Shown: positions 1-5,601, numbered from the stretch's first letter. The stretch is DNA of 6,177 nt from Alphaproteobacteria bacterium (GCA_030830465.1 JAURMY010000369.1:1-6177), one strand, 5' to 3'. Made by a program: numbers and translations. The notes: generated by a model from the letters alone, not told the origin.

Positions 1-213
1 AGCCTGGTGCTTCTGGCGCTGGCCGAAGTACAGGGTGCGCCCAACGGCCTGTTATGGGTGATCGTGACCTGTCTGACGGTCGGACGCACCTTTCACGCGA
101 TCCAGTTTTTTGTCGCCGGCGCGCCGTTTCAGTTACGCCCGGTCGGTGTCGTGCTGACGATGGTGGCACAGATTGCGGCCATGGTCTGGCTTGCGGCGGC
201 CGTGATTTATTGA
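1..213 (+). CDS. MAPEG family membrane protein, C-terminal part
   Basis: This is the last 70 codons of a gene that enters from the left edge in frame at base 1 and ends at the TGA at 211-213. The visible part has the C-terminal pattern of MAPEG proteins (membrane-associated proteins in eicosanoid and glutathione metabolism): a hydrophobic helix, the conserved GR-x-x-HA segment (GRTFHA), an R-P-x-G turn (RPVG), and a final hydrophobic helix of about 20 residues ending at the C-terminus. Bacterial members are small proteins of about 130 residues with four membrane helices. Their substrates are mostly unknown, so only the family is called. The N-terminal half, with its start and promoter, lies outside the window. 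The gene converges on the LysR gene and their ends overlap by 7 bp. The family call rests on motif and hydropathy and is fairly secure; no reaction can be assigned. Confidence 0.75.
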   Translation, partial: SLVLLALAEVQGAPNGLLWVIVTCLTVGRTFHAIQFFVAGAPFQLRPVGVVLTMVAQIAAMVWLAAAVIY

Positions 214-1091
214 ACCGAAGGCCCGGCCAGTGCGGTGGCCAGGGCATCAAAAACCACCCTGATGCGCCGACTGGTCACCAGATCCCGATGCGCCACCAGC
301 CAAATCGGAAAAACCAGCGGATCAAAGTCGGGCAAAGCCCGTTCAACCAGCGGATCGGCATCGCCGATATTGCCGTCCAGAATACCGATCCCCAGACCGG
401 CGCGCACATAGTCCCACATGACCAGATAGCTTTCGGTCATGATCGGAAAATTCTCGGGCGTCAGGTTCAGCCCCCGGGCATTCAGCCCATGCATCAACGA
501 ATGGCGGTCATCAATATCGATGAACTCGGCCCTGTGCAGGTCTTCCGGCGTTTGCGGGCGGCCGATCCTTTCCAGGTAAGCCGGCGAGGCATAAAGACGC
601 GCCGGAACATCCCGGATCTTGCGGGCGATCAGATCAGGTTCCTTGGGACGAAAGTTGCGAATGGCGATGTCGGCCTCGTGGCGGCGCAAATCGCTGGTCG
701 CGCTTGACGCGACGATACGCAAGCCGACTCCGGGATGTTCGGCACGCAGGCGCGCAAGGATCTTTGGCAACAGGAAGGCCGCGTAAACTTCACTGGCAGC
801 GATACTGACAACGCCTTTGACATCCTGCGTCTGTCCAAGGGCCGCAAGCGAAAGATCATTGGCCGCCTGCCCCATGGCCCGAACATGTTCCAACAATCCG
901 TGCCCGGCCGGGGTCAGGCTCAGACCGCGCCCGAGACGTTCAAACAGAACCACCCCCAACTCGGTTTCCAGCGCATCGACCTGCCGGCCCAAAGTGGGCT
1001 GGGCCACACCAAGGGCGCGCGCCGCCGCCGAAAGCGATCCTTCTTCCGCCGTCACCAAAAAGGCCCGCGCGCGGTTCCAGTCGAATTTCAC
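207..1091 (-). CDS. LysR-type transcriptional regulator
   Basis: This is a 294-residue protein of normal LysR length. Residues 4-62 form the winged helix-turn-helix (FDWNRARAFL, then SLSAAARALG, then QPTLGRQVDALE, ending at LTPAG). The remainder is a periplasmic-binding-like effector domain starting near residue 90 (GVVSIAAS) with the typical GLGIGIL segment near the C-terminus. I chose the GTG at 1091 because GGAG lies 4 nt upstream and related proteins usually begin M-x-FDWN. An in-frame ATG at 1106 (5 residues longer) and one at 1118 (9 longer) have no Shine-Dalgarno sequence. The reading frame stays open to 1643, but that extension runs through the divergent spacer and into the oxidoreductase gene, so I reject it. 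The protein probably controls the divergent oxidoreductase and itself (inference from LysR family habit and the dyads in the spacer). The effector is not predictable. Confidence 0.92.
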   Translation of the reverse strand: MKFDWNRARAFLVTAEEGSLSAAARALGVAQPTLGRQVDALETELGVVLFERLGRGLSLTPAGHGLLEHVRAMGQAANDLSLAALGQTQDVKGVVSIAASEVYAAFLLPKILARLRAEHPGVGLRIVASSATSDLRRHEADIAIRNFRPKEPDLIARKIRDVPARLYASPAYLERIGRPQTPEDLHRAEFIDIDDRHSLMHGLNARGLNLTPENFPIMTESYLVMWDYVRAGLGIGILDGNIGDADPLVERALPDFDPLVFPIWLVAHRDLVTSRRIRVVFDALATALAGPSVQ

Positions 1092-1104
1092 CGATCTCCA
1101 ATCC

Positions 1105-1168
1105 ATGCAAATATGCATATCAGAATCGAAAATATGGTCAATTTCGTTTTGATCGCAAATCTCATATC
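1105..1168. promoter_or_regulatory. candidate LysR operator region in the divergent spacer
   Basis: The spacer between the two divergent genes is clearly AT-rich compared with the flanking coding DNA. It contains the perfect palindrome ATATGCATAT (1111-1120), nested with ATGCA-N4-TGCAT (1105-1118). It also has two copies of GCAAAT-N(2-3)-CATATC, at 1107-1121 and 1155-1168, starting 48 bp apart. A further imperfect dyad is CGAAAAT (1127-1133) with ATTTCG (1141-1146). LysR tetramers typically contact two sites within such divergent spacers, one near the regulator's own promoter and one near the target promoter. Binding here is inference; the repeats themselves are visible. No convincing -35/-10 pair was found for the oxidoreductase, as is common for activator-dependent promoters. 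Confidence 0.45.
1114..1141 (-). promoter_or_regulatory. putative promoter of the LysR gene
   Basis: On the minus strand TTGACC (1141-1136) matches the -35 consensus at five of six bases. A 16-bp spacer follows, then TATGCA (1119-1114) as a weak -10. Transcription would start near 1107, giving a short leader with the GGAG that serves the GTG at 1091. This fits that start better than the ATG at 1106. The -10 lies within a 10-bp palindrome, which would suit autorepression. The assignment is by eye from consensus only. Confidence 0.4.
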
Positions 1169-1205
1169 TCGCTGACAGGATGAATTGAACCATAGGAGAT
1201 ACCCG

Positions 1206-2180
1206 ATGAAAGCGACTGTTTGCACAAGATATGGCGGACCTGAATTCTTGCAGATTCAAGACCTGCCGCGCCCGGAATGCGGCCCGAACGACGTTCTGGT
1301 CAAAGTGATGGCAACCCCGGTTTCCATGGCCGACACGATGATGCGGCGTGGCGTGCCAAGATTTGCCCGGCTGTTTCTGGGGCTGCGGCGGCCGAAACAT
1401 TCGGTGATCGGCACCGGTTATGCCGGAGTGGTCGCTGAAACCGGCGCCAATGTCAGCCGCGTTCAGCCCGGCGACCGGGTGTGCGGCGAAAGCGGGCTGA
1501 AATTCGGCGCCTGCGCCGAATATGTTCTGGTGTCCCAAGACAGCGCCTTTGCGGTGCTGCCTGAAAACGTGCGCTACGACGAGGCCGCCCCCCTTGCCGA
1601 CGGGGCAATGACTGCGATGAACTTTCTGACCGTCGTAAGCCACCTTAAATCAGGGCAGAAGATCCTGATTATCGGCGCATCCGGCGGTATCGGGACGGCG
1701 GCGGTGCAGATCGCCCACCGGATCGGTGCCGATGTGACCGCTGTTTGCAGCGGGCGCAATCGCTCATTGGTGATGGAGCTGGGGGCTGACCGGGTGATTG
1801 ACTATACAGCAGAGGATTTCACCCGCAGCCCGCAGCAATTTGACGTGGTGTTTGACACGGTCGGGGTCAGCAGTTTTGACGCCTGCAAGAAGGTCCTGAC
1901 ACGGGACGGCGTCTATCTGTCGCCGGTCCTGACACTGCAAACGCTTTGCGCCATGTTGCGAACATCCCTTGCAGGTCGCAAAAAGGCGAAATTTTCGGCC
2001 ACCGGCCTGCTGCCACCGGCGGAATTGCGCGGTTTGCTTGCCGAGGTCCTGCATTTGGTCCAAAGCAAGGCGATCAAGACAGTGCTCGACCGGCACTATC
2101 CACTGGCCCAGATCGTTGACGCACACCGCTATGTCGACACCGGACATAAACGCGGAAACGTCATCGCCATGCTGGAATGA
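1206..2180 (+). CDS. MDR-superfamily NAD(P)-dependent oxidoreductase (quinone reductase-like)
   Basis: This is a 324-residue protein with the two-domain medium-chain dehydrogenase/reductase layout. Residues 1-125 are a GroES-like substrate domain (MKATVCTRYGGPE, then TGYAGVVAETG and the PGDRV signature). Residues 130-270 are a Rossmann domain with the nucleotide-binding turn GASGGIG (157-163) followed by VQIA, and LGADRVIDY further on. It lacks the GHE zinc-site motif and the four-cysteine structural zinc lobe, so it belongs with zinc-independent quinone or enone reductases and not classical alcohol dehydrogenases. It most likely reduces quinones or alpha,beta-unsaturated carbonyls with NADPH in the cytoplasm, but the substrate is unknown. 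The ATG at 1206 has AGGAG at 1194-1198, 7 nt upstream. A TTG at 1185 would place that Shine-Dalgarno inside the gene and is rejected. It is divergent from the LysR gene, its likely regulator, and is followed after 17 nt by a hairpin shared with the converging rpmG. Confidence 0.9.
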   Translation: MKATVCTRYGGPEFLQIQDLPRPECGPNDVLVKVMATPVSMADTMMRRGVPRFARLFLGLRRPKHSVIGTGYAGVVAETGANVSRVQPGDRVCGESGLKFGACAEYVLVSQDSAFAVLPENVRYDEAAPLADGAMTAMNFLTVVSHLKSGQKILIIGASGGIGTAAVQIAHRIGADVTAVCSGRNRSLVMELGADRVIDYTAEDFTRSPQQFDVVFDTVGVSSFDACKKVLTRDGVYLSPVLTLQTLCAMLRTSLAGRKKAKFSATGLLPPAELRGLLAEVLHLVQSKAIKTVLDRHYPLAQIVDAHRYVDTGHKRGNVIAMLE

Positions 2181-2190
2181 CGTTCAAAAC

Positions 2191-2221
2191 AAAAAAAGGC
2201 CGCGCCTTGAGGGGCGCGGCC
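2191..2221 (-). terminator. Rho-independent terminator of rpmG
   Basis: A perfect 9-bp GC-rich stem (GGCCGCGCC at 2198-2206 with GGCGCGGCC at 2213-2221) closes a 6-nt loop. Read on the minus strand it is followed by seven uridines (2197-2191), then G and more U. It begins 25 nt past the rpmG stop. On the plus strand the A-tract comes before the stem and no T-run follows. It is therefore a strong terminator for the minus-strand block and at best a weak one for the oxidoreductase gene. Confidence 0.9.
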
Positions 2222-2246
2222 GACCAGAACTTCTGTAAAGGCGATC

Positions 2247-2414
2247 TTACTTGATCTTGCCTTCTTTGTATTCGACATGCTTGCGCACAACCGGGTCATA
2301 TTTCTTGACCGACATCTTTTCGGTCATGGTGCGTGCGTTTTTCTTGGTCACATAAAAGTGGCCGGTATCCGCGGTGGAATTCAGGCGGATCTTAATCGTG
2401 GTCGGCTTCGCCAT
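2247..2414 (-). CDS. rpmG: 50S ribosomal protein L33
   Basis: This 55-residue basic protein begins [18 protein letters not shown] and carries the L33 core [10 protein letters not shown] and a C-terminal [20 protein letters not shown]33 is a small protein of the large ribosomal subunit near the E site. This copy has no cysteine at all, so it is the zinc-independent (C-minus) form lacking the CxxC pairs, which is the usual alphaproteobacterial type. The ATG at 2414 has AGGAG (2426-2422) 7 nt upstream. It is the last gene of the minus-strand block, with its own promoter just after chrA and a strong terminator after it. The longer upstream extension of the frame runs through the Shine-Dalgarno and leader and is not real. 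Confidence 0.97.
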   Translation of the reverse strand: MAKPTTIKIRLNSTADTGHFYVTKKNARTMTEKMSVKKYDPVVRKHVEYKEGKIK

Positions 2415-2442
2415 AGTCTGTCTCCTGTCGCGGTGTCCCGCC

Positions 2443-2460
2443 GGGCGGCGCGCGCCACCC
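2443..2460 (-). other. hairpin in the rpmG leader
   Basis: In the RNA of the minus strand GGGUGGC and GCCGCCC can pair as a 7-bp stem, one pair being U-G, around a GCGC loop. It sits inside the predicted 5' leader of rpmG, about 17 nt before its Shine-Dalgarno. There is no U-tract, so it is not an intrinsic terminator for chrA. It may only stabilise the leader or slow readthrough; a regulatory role is not shown. Confidence 0.35.
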
Positions 2461-2477
2461 ATGAATCTGAAGCCCGC

Positions 2478-2505
2478 CTTTTAACGCGTCTGGCCCCCGA
2501 GTCAA
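2478..2505 (-). promoter_or_regulatory. rpmG: putative sigma70 promoter of rpmG
   Basis: TTGACT (2505-2500, five of six consensus bases) is followed after 16 bp by TAAAAG (2483-2478, four of six). It lies in the 111-bp gap between the chrA stop and the rpmG start. Transcription would begin near 2471 with a leader of about 55 nt. The position gives L33 expression independent of chrA. The assignment is by consensus only. Confidence 0.6.
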
Positions 2506-2525
2506 CCGCAAAGGCAAGCAAGAGT

Positions 2526-3818
2526 TCAAGTAATCGCAGACACCAGCCAACCGGCCACGGCCGAGATCGCCAGCACCCTGCCAAGCCCCATATGAAGCCG
2601 GAGCAAAAGCAAGGCTGCAAGGCCGGTCAGCGCAAAAGCAACCGGGTTCCATGTGGCGATATCAGGCCGCCAAAGCACCAGCCAACCCGCCTGCATCCGC
2701 GCGACCTCGCCAAACAGGACATGCAGTGCAAACCACAGGGTCAGGTTCAGAATGACCCCAACAACCGTTGCGGTCACCGCCGCCAGCGCGTTGCGCAAAC
2801 GCGGCTGACCGGACAGGCGGCTGACATAGGGGGCACCGGCGAATATCCACAAAAAACAGGGGGAAAAGGTCATCCACAGGGTCAGGACCGCCGCCGCAAT
2901 CCCCAACCCGATACCGCCCTGCCTGAAACCGGCAAGATAGCCGACAAACTCGGTCACCAAAATCAATGGCCCAGGCGTGGTTTCCGCCAGTCCCAGACCG
3001 TCGATCATCTGACCCGCGTCCAGCCAATGGTAAACCCCGACCACCTGTTGCGCCATATAGGCCAGCACGGCGTAAGCGCCGCCAAAGGTGACCACCGCCA
3101 GCTTGGCGAAGAACAGTCCGACCGGGATCAGGATGCTGCCGGGCATAGTGACCGCCAGAGCCGCCAATGGCGCCCACCAGACCGCCAACCAGATCGCGAC
3201 CGTCCGCAGGCTGCGCGCCGTGCTGATCTTGGCCCCGGGCACCGGCGACGGGTCAGGCGCGCTGCCGGTGAAAAAGCCATAAAGCGCAGCCAGGCCCACC
3301 AATAACGGAAACGGCGCATCAAGGAAAAAGATCGCCACAAAGGCCAGTGCCGCGATGCACCTGTGATCCCGGCGCTTCAAGGCCCGATTGGCCACCTTCA
3401 AAAGGGCCTCGATGACAATCACCACAACCGCGGATTTGACGCCCAGAAAAACAGCGCCAACCCAATCAACCGCGCCATATGTGGTGTAGAGCATGGCCAG
3501 GGCAAGAATGACGATCGCGCCGGGGATGACAAACAGCAACCCGGCCAATAATCCGCCTCCAACGCCGCGTAGCCGCCAGCCGGAATAAGTGGCCAACTGC
3601 ATGGCTTCGGGGCCGGGCAGCAACATGCAAAAGCTTAAAGCCGTCAGAAATTCCTGTTCTTCCAGCCAGCCCTGCTCATCCACCAGAATGCGGTGCATCG
3701 TGGCAATCTGCCCCGCCGGTCCGCCAAAAGACAAAAGACCGATCTTCAGAAACGTACGGAACAGCTCGGAAAAGGTGACCGGCGGTGGCATCGAATCTTT
3801 GGGGACGGGGCCAGACAT
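2526..3818 (-). CDS. chrA: chromate transporter family (CHR) protein, long-chain form
   Basis: This is a 430-residue polytopic inner-membrane protein with the two homologous halves of long-chain ChrA. The first half has FGGPAGQ (31-37) and LLPGPEA (66-72). The second repeats these as TFGGAYAVLAY (244-254) and ETTPGP (279-284). About ten to twelve hydrophobic segments are visible, with a hydrophilic linker near 185-205 (SAPDPSPVPG). Characterised members export chromate, or transport sulfate-like oxyanions, with proton coupling; family membership alone does not prove chromate resistance. The ATG at 3818 fits the usual distance to the first FGGP motif, but no good Shine-Dalgarno precedes it. 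A second ATG nine codons later (MPPPVTFSE) is possible. The frame stays open to 4064, but that stretch is the 3' part of rnpB. No chrB-like regulator is adjacent. It lies 95 nt after rnpB, with a 14-bp palindrome in the gap. Confidence 0.93.
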   Translation of the reverse strand: MSGPVPKDSMPPPVTFSELFRTFLKIGLLSFGGPAGQIATMHRILVDEQGWLEEQEFLTALSFCMLLPGPEAMQLATYSGWRLRGVGGGLLAGLLFVIPGAIVILALAMLYTTYGAVDWVGAVFLGVKSAVVVIVIEALLKVANRALKRRDHRCIAALAFVAIFFLDAPFPLLVGLAALYGFFTGSAPDPSPVPGAKISTARSLRTVAIWLAVWWAPLAALAVTMPGSILIPVGLFFAKLAVVTFGGAYAVLAYMAQQVVGVYHWLDAGQMIDGLGLAETTPGPLILVTEFVGYLAGFRQGGIGLGIAAAVLTLWMTFSPCFLWIFAGAPYVSRLSGQPRLRNALAAVTATVVGVILNLTLWFALHVLFGEVARMQAGWLVLWRPDIATWNPVAFALTGLAALLLLRLHMGLGRVLAISAVAGWLVSAIT

Positions 3819-3830
3819 AGCCGCAGAATC

Positions 3831-3844
3831 CGCGCTTAAGCGCG
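3831..3844. promoter_or_regulatory. 14-bp perfect palindrome upstream of chrA, candidate operator
   Basis: CGCGCTTAAGCGCG reads the same on both strands and lies 12 bp before the chrA ATG, in the gap after rnpB. Its position suits a repressor operator overlapping the chrA start region, or a leader hairpin. I could not place a clear -35/-10 pair around it. The regulator, if any, is unknown and not in the window. Confidence 0.35.
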
Positions 3845-3871
3845 CAAAAGCAATTCGAAAACCAAAGACCA

Positions 3872-3891
3872 GGAAAATGGCCGAAGCCGCC
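3872..3891 (-). terminator. weak terminator-like hairpin after rnpB
   Basis: On the minus strand GGC-UUCG-GCC (3888-3879) forms a short stem closed by the extra-stable C(UUCG)G tetraloop. It is followed by A and four U (3877-3874). It begins 24 nt past the rnpB 3' end. The stem is only 3 bp before mismatches, so it may be inefficient and let transcription continue into chrA. Confidence 0.3.
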
Positions 3892-3912
3892 TGACCGCCT
3901 AACAACCAGAAG

Positions 3913-4308
3913 ATGCGCGGATGGCCTGTAAGCCGGATTCTGTCCGCAGGGCTTGCGCCCTGCTGGATGACCATTCCTCTGGCCCCCTGTTTGCACAGGG
4001 GATCTAGCTGCCTACCCGGACATCTGGGCAGAAGCGGCCCGGCGGTGATATCCTTGCAGATCAACCCGCCATGATGTCCCTATTCGGCATTGCTCCCGGC
4101 GGGGCTTGCCATGCGAGGACTGTTGCCAGCCCCCCGGTGGGCTCTTACCCCACCTTTTCACCTTTGCCCCGCAAGCGGGGTAGTCTGTTCTCTGTGGCGC
4201 TTTCCCTCGGGTTGCCCCGGCCGGGCGTTACCCGGCGCCGCTGCTTCATGGAGTCCGGACTTTCCTCGCATGCCTTGCGGCACGCGCGGCCATCCAGCCA
4301 TCCGCGCA
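3913..4308 (-). ncRNA. rnpB: RNase P RNA, bacterial class A
   Basis: This is the catalytic RNA of ribonuclease P, which with the protein RnpA removes 5' leaders from tRNA precursors. Diagnostic elements on the minus strand, in order, are the P1 5' strand (12 nt, 4308-4297), the conserved block GAGGAAAGTCCGGACTCC (4267-4250), GTAACGCC, GGGGTAAGAGCCCACC, AACAGTCC, CCGGGTAGGC near 4020, and the 3' block ACAGAATCCGGCTTACAGGCC (3943-3923). The RNA ends with the P1 3' strand (3925-3914), which pairs perfectly with the 5' strand over 12 bp and fixes both ends to within a few bases. The length of about 395 nt is normal. The 5' end is only 8 nt beyond the upstream amidase stop codon. The open frames crossing this stretch on either strand are not genes. 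Confidence 0.97.
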
Positions 4309-4313
4309 GACCG

Positions 4314-4342
4314 CACTTAGGCCGTGCCGATGGTCCGGTCAA
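4314..4342 (-). promoter_or_regulatory. rnpB: rnpB promoter embedded in the 3' end of the amidase gene
   Basis: TTGACC (4342-4337, five of six consensus bases) is followed by exactly 17 bp and then TAAGTG (4319-4314). The predicted start, 6-7 nt after the -10, falls at 4308-4307. That is the 5' base of the RNase P RNA as fixed independently by P1 pairing. The -35 encodes part of the amidase C-terminus and the first three bases of the -10 are its TAA stop codon. The agreement of spacing and RNA end makes this convincing despite the poor -10. Confidence 0.7.
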
Positions 4343-5003
4343 CGGGAAAGCGATGGGCCAGATCGCGCATCAGGGCGCGGTCGGTATCTGAAAGCGGGCC
4401 GCTGGCGCCGGGTCTGAAGCGCATCCGAAACGCCGTCAGCACCGCTTCAAGGCCGAAATCAATGTCATAGCCAAACAGATTTGCATCCACCAGAAATTCA
4501 CCCGGCAGGCCCATCCCCGGCCAGACCGACAGGCCCTGCCGCGCCAGCCTTTGCCAGTCAAAGGCCGGACCGGGATCGGATTTGCGCAAAGGCGCCATAT
4601 CGGAATGCGCGATCACCCGTTCTGGCGCGATGGACCACCTTGAAAGAACTTCCGCAAGCAGGGCGTCCAAGGCCGCCATTTGCGGTTGTGGAAAGGGCGG
4701 TGCAGCGTTCAGCGGCCCGGCATTGTCCAGCTCAATCCCGATCGAATGGGAATTGACATCCGTGACGTTTCCCCAGCGCCCCGCACCCGCATGCCAGGCC
4801 CGCGCAGTTTCATCCACCAGCCGGGTCACCGCCCCGTCCAGCGCGATCACATAATGGGCAGAGACCTCGGCGGCGGGGTCGCACAGCCGCTCGATGGCAG
4901 CGGGCGCACTGGTCATTGCCGTGTGATGCAGCACCACCATGTCCGGCAGGCCGCCATGCCGGCGCGGGCCGAAATTGGGTGACGGATGTTTCAGGACCGT
5001 CAC
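4317..5003 (-). CDS. N-acetylmuramoyl-L-alanine amidase, AmiD/AmpD-like
   Basis: This 228-residue protein has an Amidase_2 (PGRP-like) zinc hydrolase domain at about 10-160. It cleaves the amide bond between N-acetylmuramic acid (or anhydro-MurNAc) and the L-alanine of the stem peptide. Predicted zinc ligands are H26 (VLHHTA), H133 (AHSD) and D143 (KSDPGP), with E91 (IGIEL) as the likely catalytic acid. The segment LRKSDPGPAFDW and the tail at 176-220 (GYDI, then AFRMRFRP) resemble the peptidoglycan-binding-like C-terminal region of E. coli AmiD. Unlike AmiD, it has no signal peptide or lipobox, so a cytoplasmic recycling role like that of AmpD is likely (inference). The start is the GTG at 5003, just after AAGG/GGCGGG, which overlaps the stop of the lipoprotein gene 13 nt upstream. 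This suggests coupled expression. Its last codons hold the rnpB promoter. Confidence 0.93.
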   Translation of the reverse strand: MTVLKHPSPNFGPRRHGGLPDMVVLHHTAMTSAPAAIERLCDPAAEVSAHYVIALDGAVTRLVDETARAWHAGAGRWGNVTDVNSHSIGIELDNAGPLNAAPPFPQPQMAALDALLAEVLSRWSIAPERVIAHSDMAPLRKSDPGPAFDWQRLARQGLSVWPGMGLPGEFLVDANLFGYDIDFGLEAVLTAFRMRFRPGASGPLSDTDRALMRDLAHRFPVDRTIGTA

Positions 5004-5016
5004 CGTCGCACCCGCC

Positions 5017-5565
5017 TTATTTCAACAGTTTGCGGTAAGTTTCCGGCGACCAGTCACAGGCAAAACCGTCCCCGTCCGGGTCCAGATTACCGGGGTCGCG
5101 GCTTGGCCCGCCACTGCTGAGAAACGCTTCCTGCGCCTCATCCGGCAGGCGGTATTTCTTGCAAGTTTGCGAAGCGACAACACCGCCCAAAGGGTTATAC
5201 CGTTTATAGAGCTTTTCCCCCACCTTGTTGGTGGTCTTAAGCGCATATTCCGCAACATTGACCGATTTGCCGCGGGTCGGCAAAGCCGTCGGGGCGATGG
5301 CCACGAACTTTTCGCGCTGCGCCTTCAACCGGGCCTTGTCGCTTTCAATCGATTCTTTTTCTTTCTGGGCGGCGAAATCCTGCGTGTTTGAAATCGTCGG
5401 GTTGTTGTTGTCGATGACAACCGTGATCTCCTCGCCGGTTGCGGCCGCATCTGTTTCCGCTGCCGTCGCATCAACGGCCAGTTCGGTGTCAACCGCGGTA
5501 TCAGACACCGTGGACTGACAGGCGGCCAAAGCCATCAGGGCCAGAACAGAAATCAGCAGGCGCAT
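5017..5565 (-). CDS. lipoprotein with C-terminal Excalibur calcium-binding motif
   Basis: This is a 182-residue exported protein. Residues 1-16 form a lipoprotein signal with lipobox LAAC and lipidated Cys16. Gln17 at +2 favours the outer membrane under the Lol rule. Residues 17-48 are a low-complexity stretch rich in Ala, Thr, Asp and Glu. Residues 62-87 are charged and helical, possibly a coiled coil. The C-terminus has Cys135, then DEAQEAFLSSGGP, then the acidic loop DPDGDGFACDW (162-172). This is the Excalibur pattern DxDxDGxxC, with Cys135 and Cys170 as a probable disulfide pair. Excalibur domains are thought to bind calcium outside the cell, but the role of this protein is unknown. The ATG at 5565 has GAGGG (5575-5571) 5 nt upstream. 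It sits between gatA (36 nt) and the amidase (13 nt). I recall similar proteins in Rhodobacteraceae, but this was not checked by search. Confidence 0.85.
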   Translation of the reverse strand: MRLLISVLALMALAACQSTVSDTAVDTELAVDATAAETDAAATGEEITVVIDNNNPTISNTQDFAAQKEKESIESDKARLKAQREKFVAIAPTALPTRGKSVNVAEYALKTTNKVGEKLYKRYNPLGGVVASQTCKKYRLPDEAQEAFLSSGGPSRDPGNLDPDGDGFACDWSPETYRKLLK

Positions 5566-5601
5566 CGTTTCCCTCGGGTTTGTGATCGAATTATCAGTCT
5601 C

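Noticed and set aside
54..707. Plus-strand open frame of 217 codons opposite the LysR gene
   Set aside because: It has antisense-shadow composition, begins inside the MAPEG gene in another frame, and shows no recognisable motif.
1149..1176. TTGATC at 1149 as the -35 of the oxidoreductase gene
   Set aside because: No acceptable -10 lies 16-18 bp downstream, and the nearby CATATC is too close.
1107..1643. N-terminal extension of the LysR reading frame, giving a 478-residue protein
   Set aside because: It covers the divergent promoter spacer and the start of the well-supported oxidoreductase gene. It has no domain-like sequence, and a normal LysR start with GGAG is present at 1091.
2198..2221. 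The hairpin as a full bidirectional terminator
   Set aside because: On the plus strand no T-run follows the stem (the next bases are GACCAGAACT), so only minus-strand termination is supported.
2277..3305. Long plus-strand open frame (342 codons) opposite chrA and rpmG
   Set aside because: It is rich in Arg, Gln, His and Pro with no domain or hydrophobic core, as expected for the antisense of GC-rich coding DNA. Both opposite-strand genes are certain.
3819..4064. N-terminal extension of the chrA frame by 82 residues
   Set aside because: The stretch is the 3' portion of RNase P RNA plus its downstream gap. ChrA family proteins begin close to the ATG at 3818.
4071..4391. Plus- and minus-strand open frames across the RNase P RNA region
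   Set aside because: The sequence is explained by conserved RNase P RNA elements on the minus strand.
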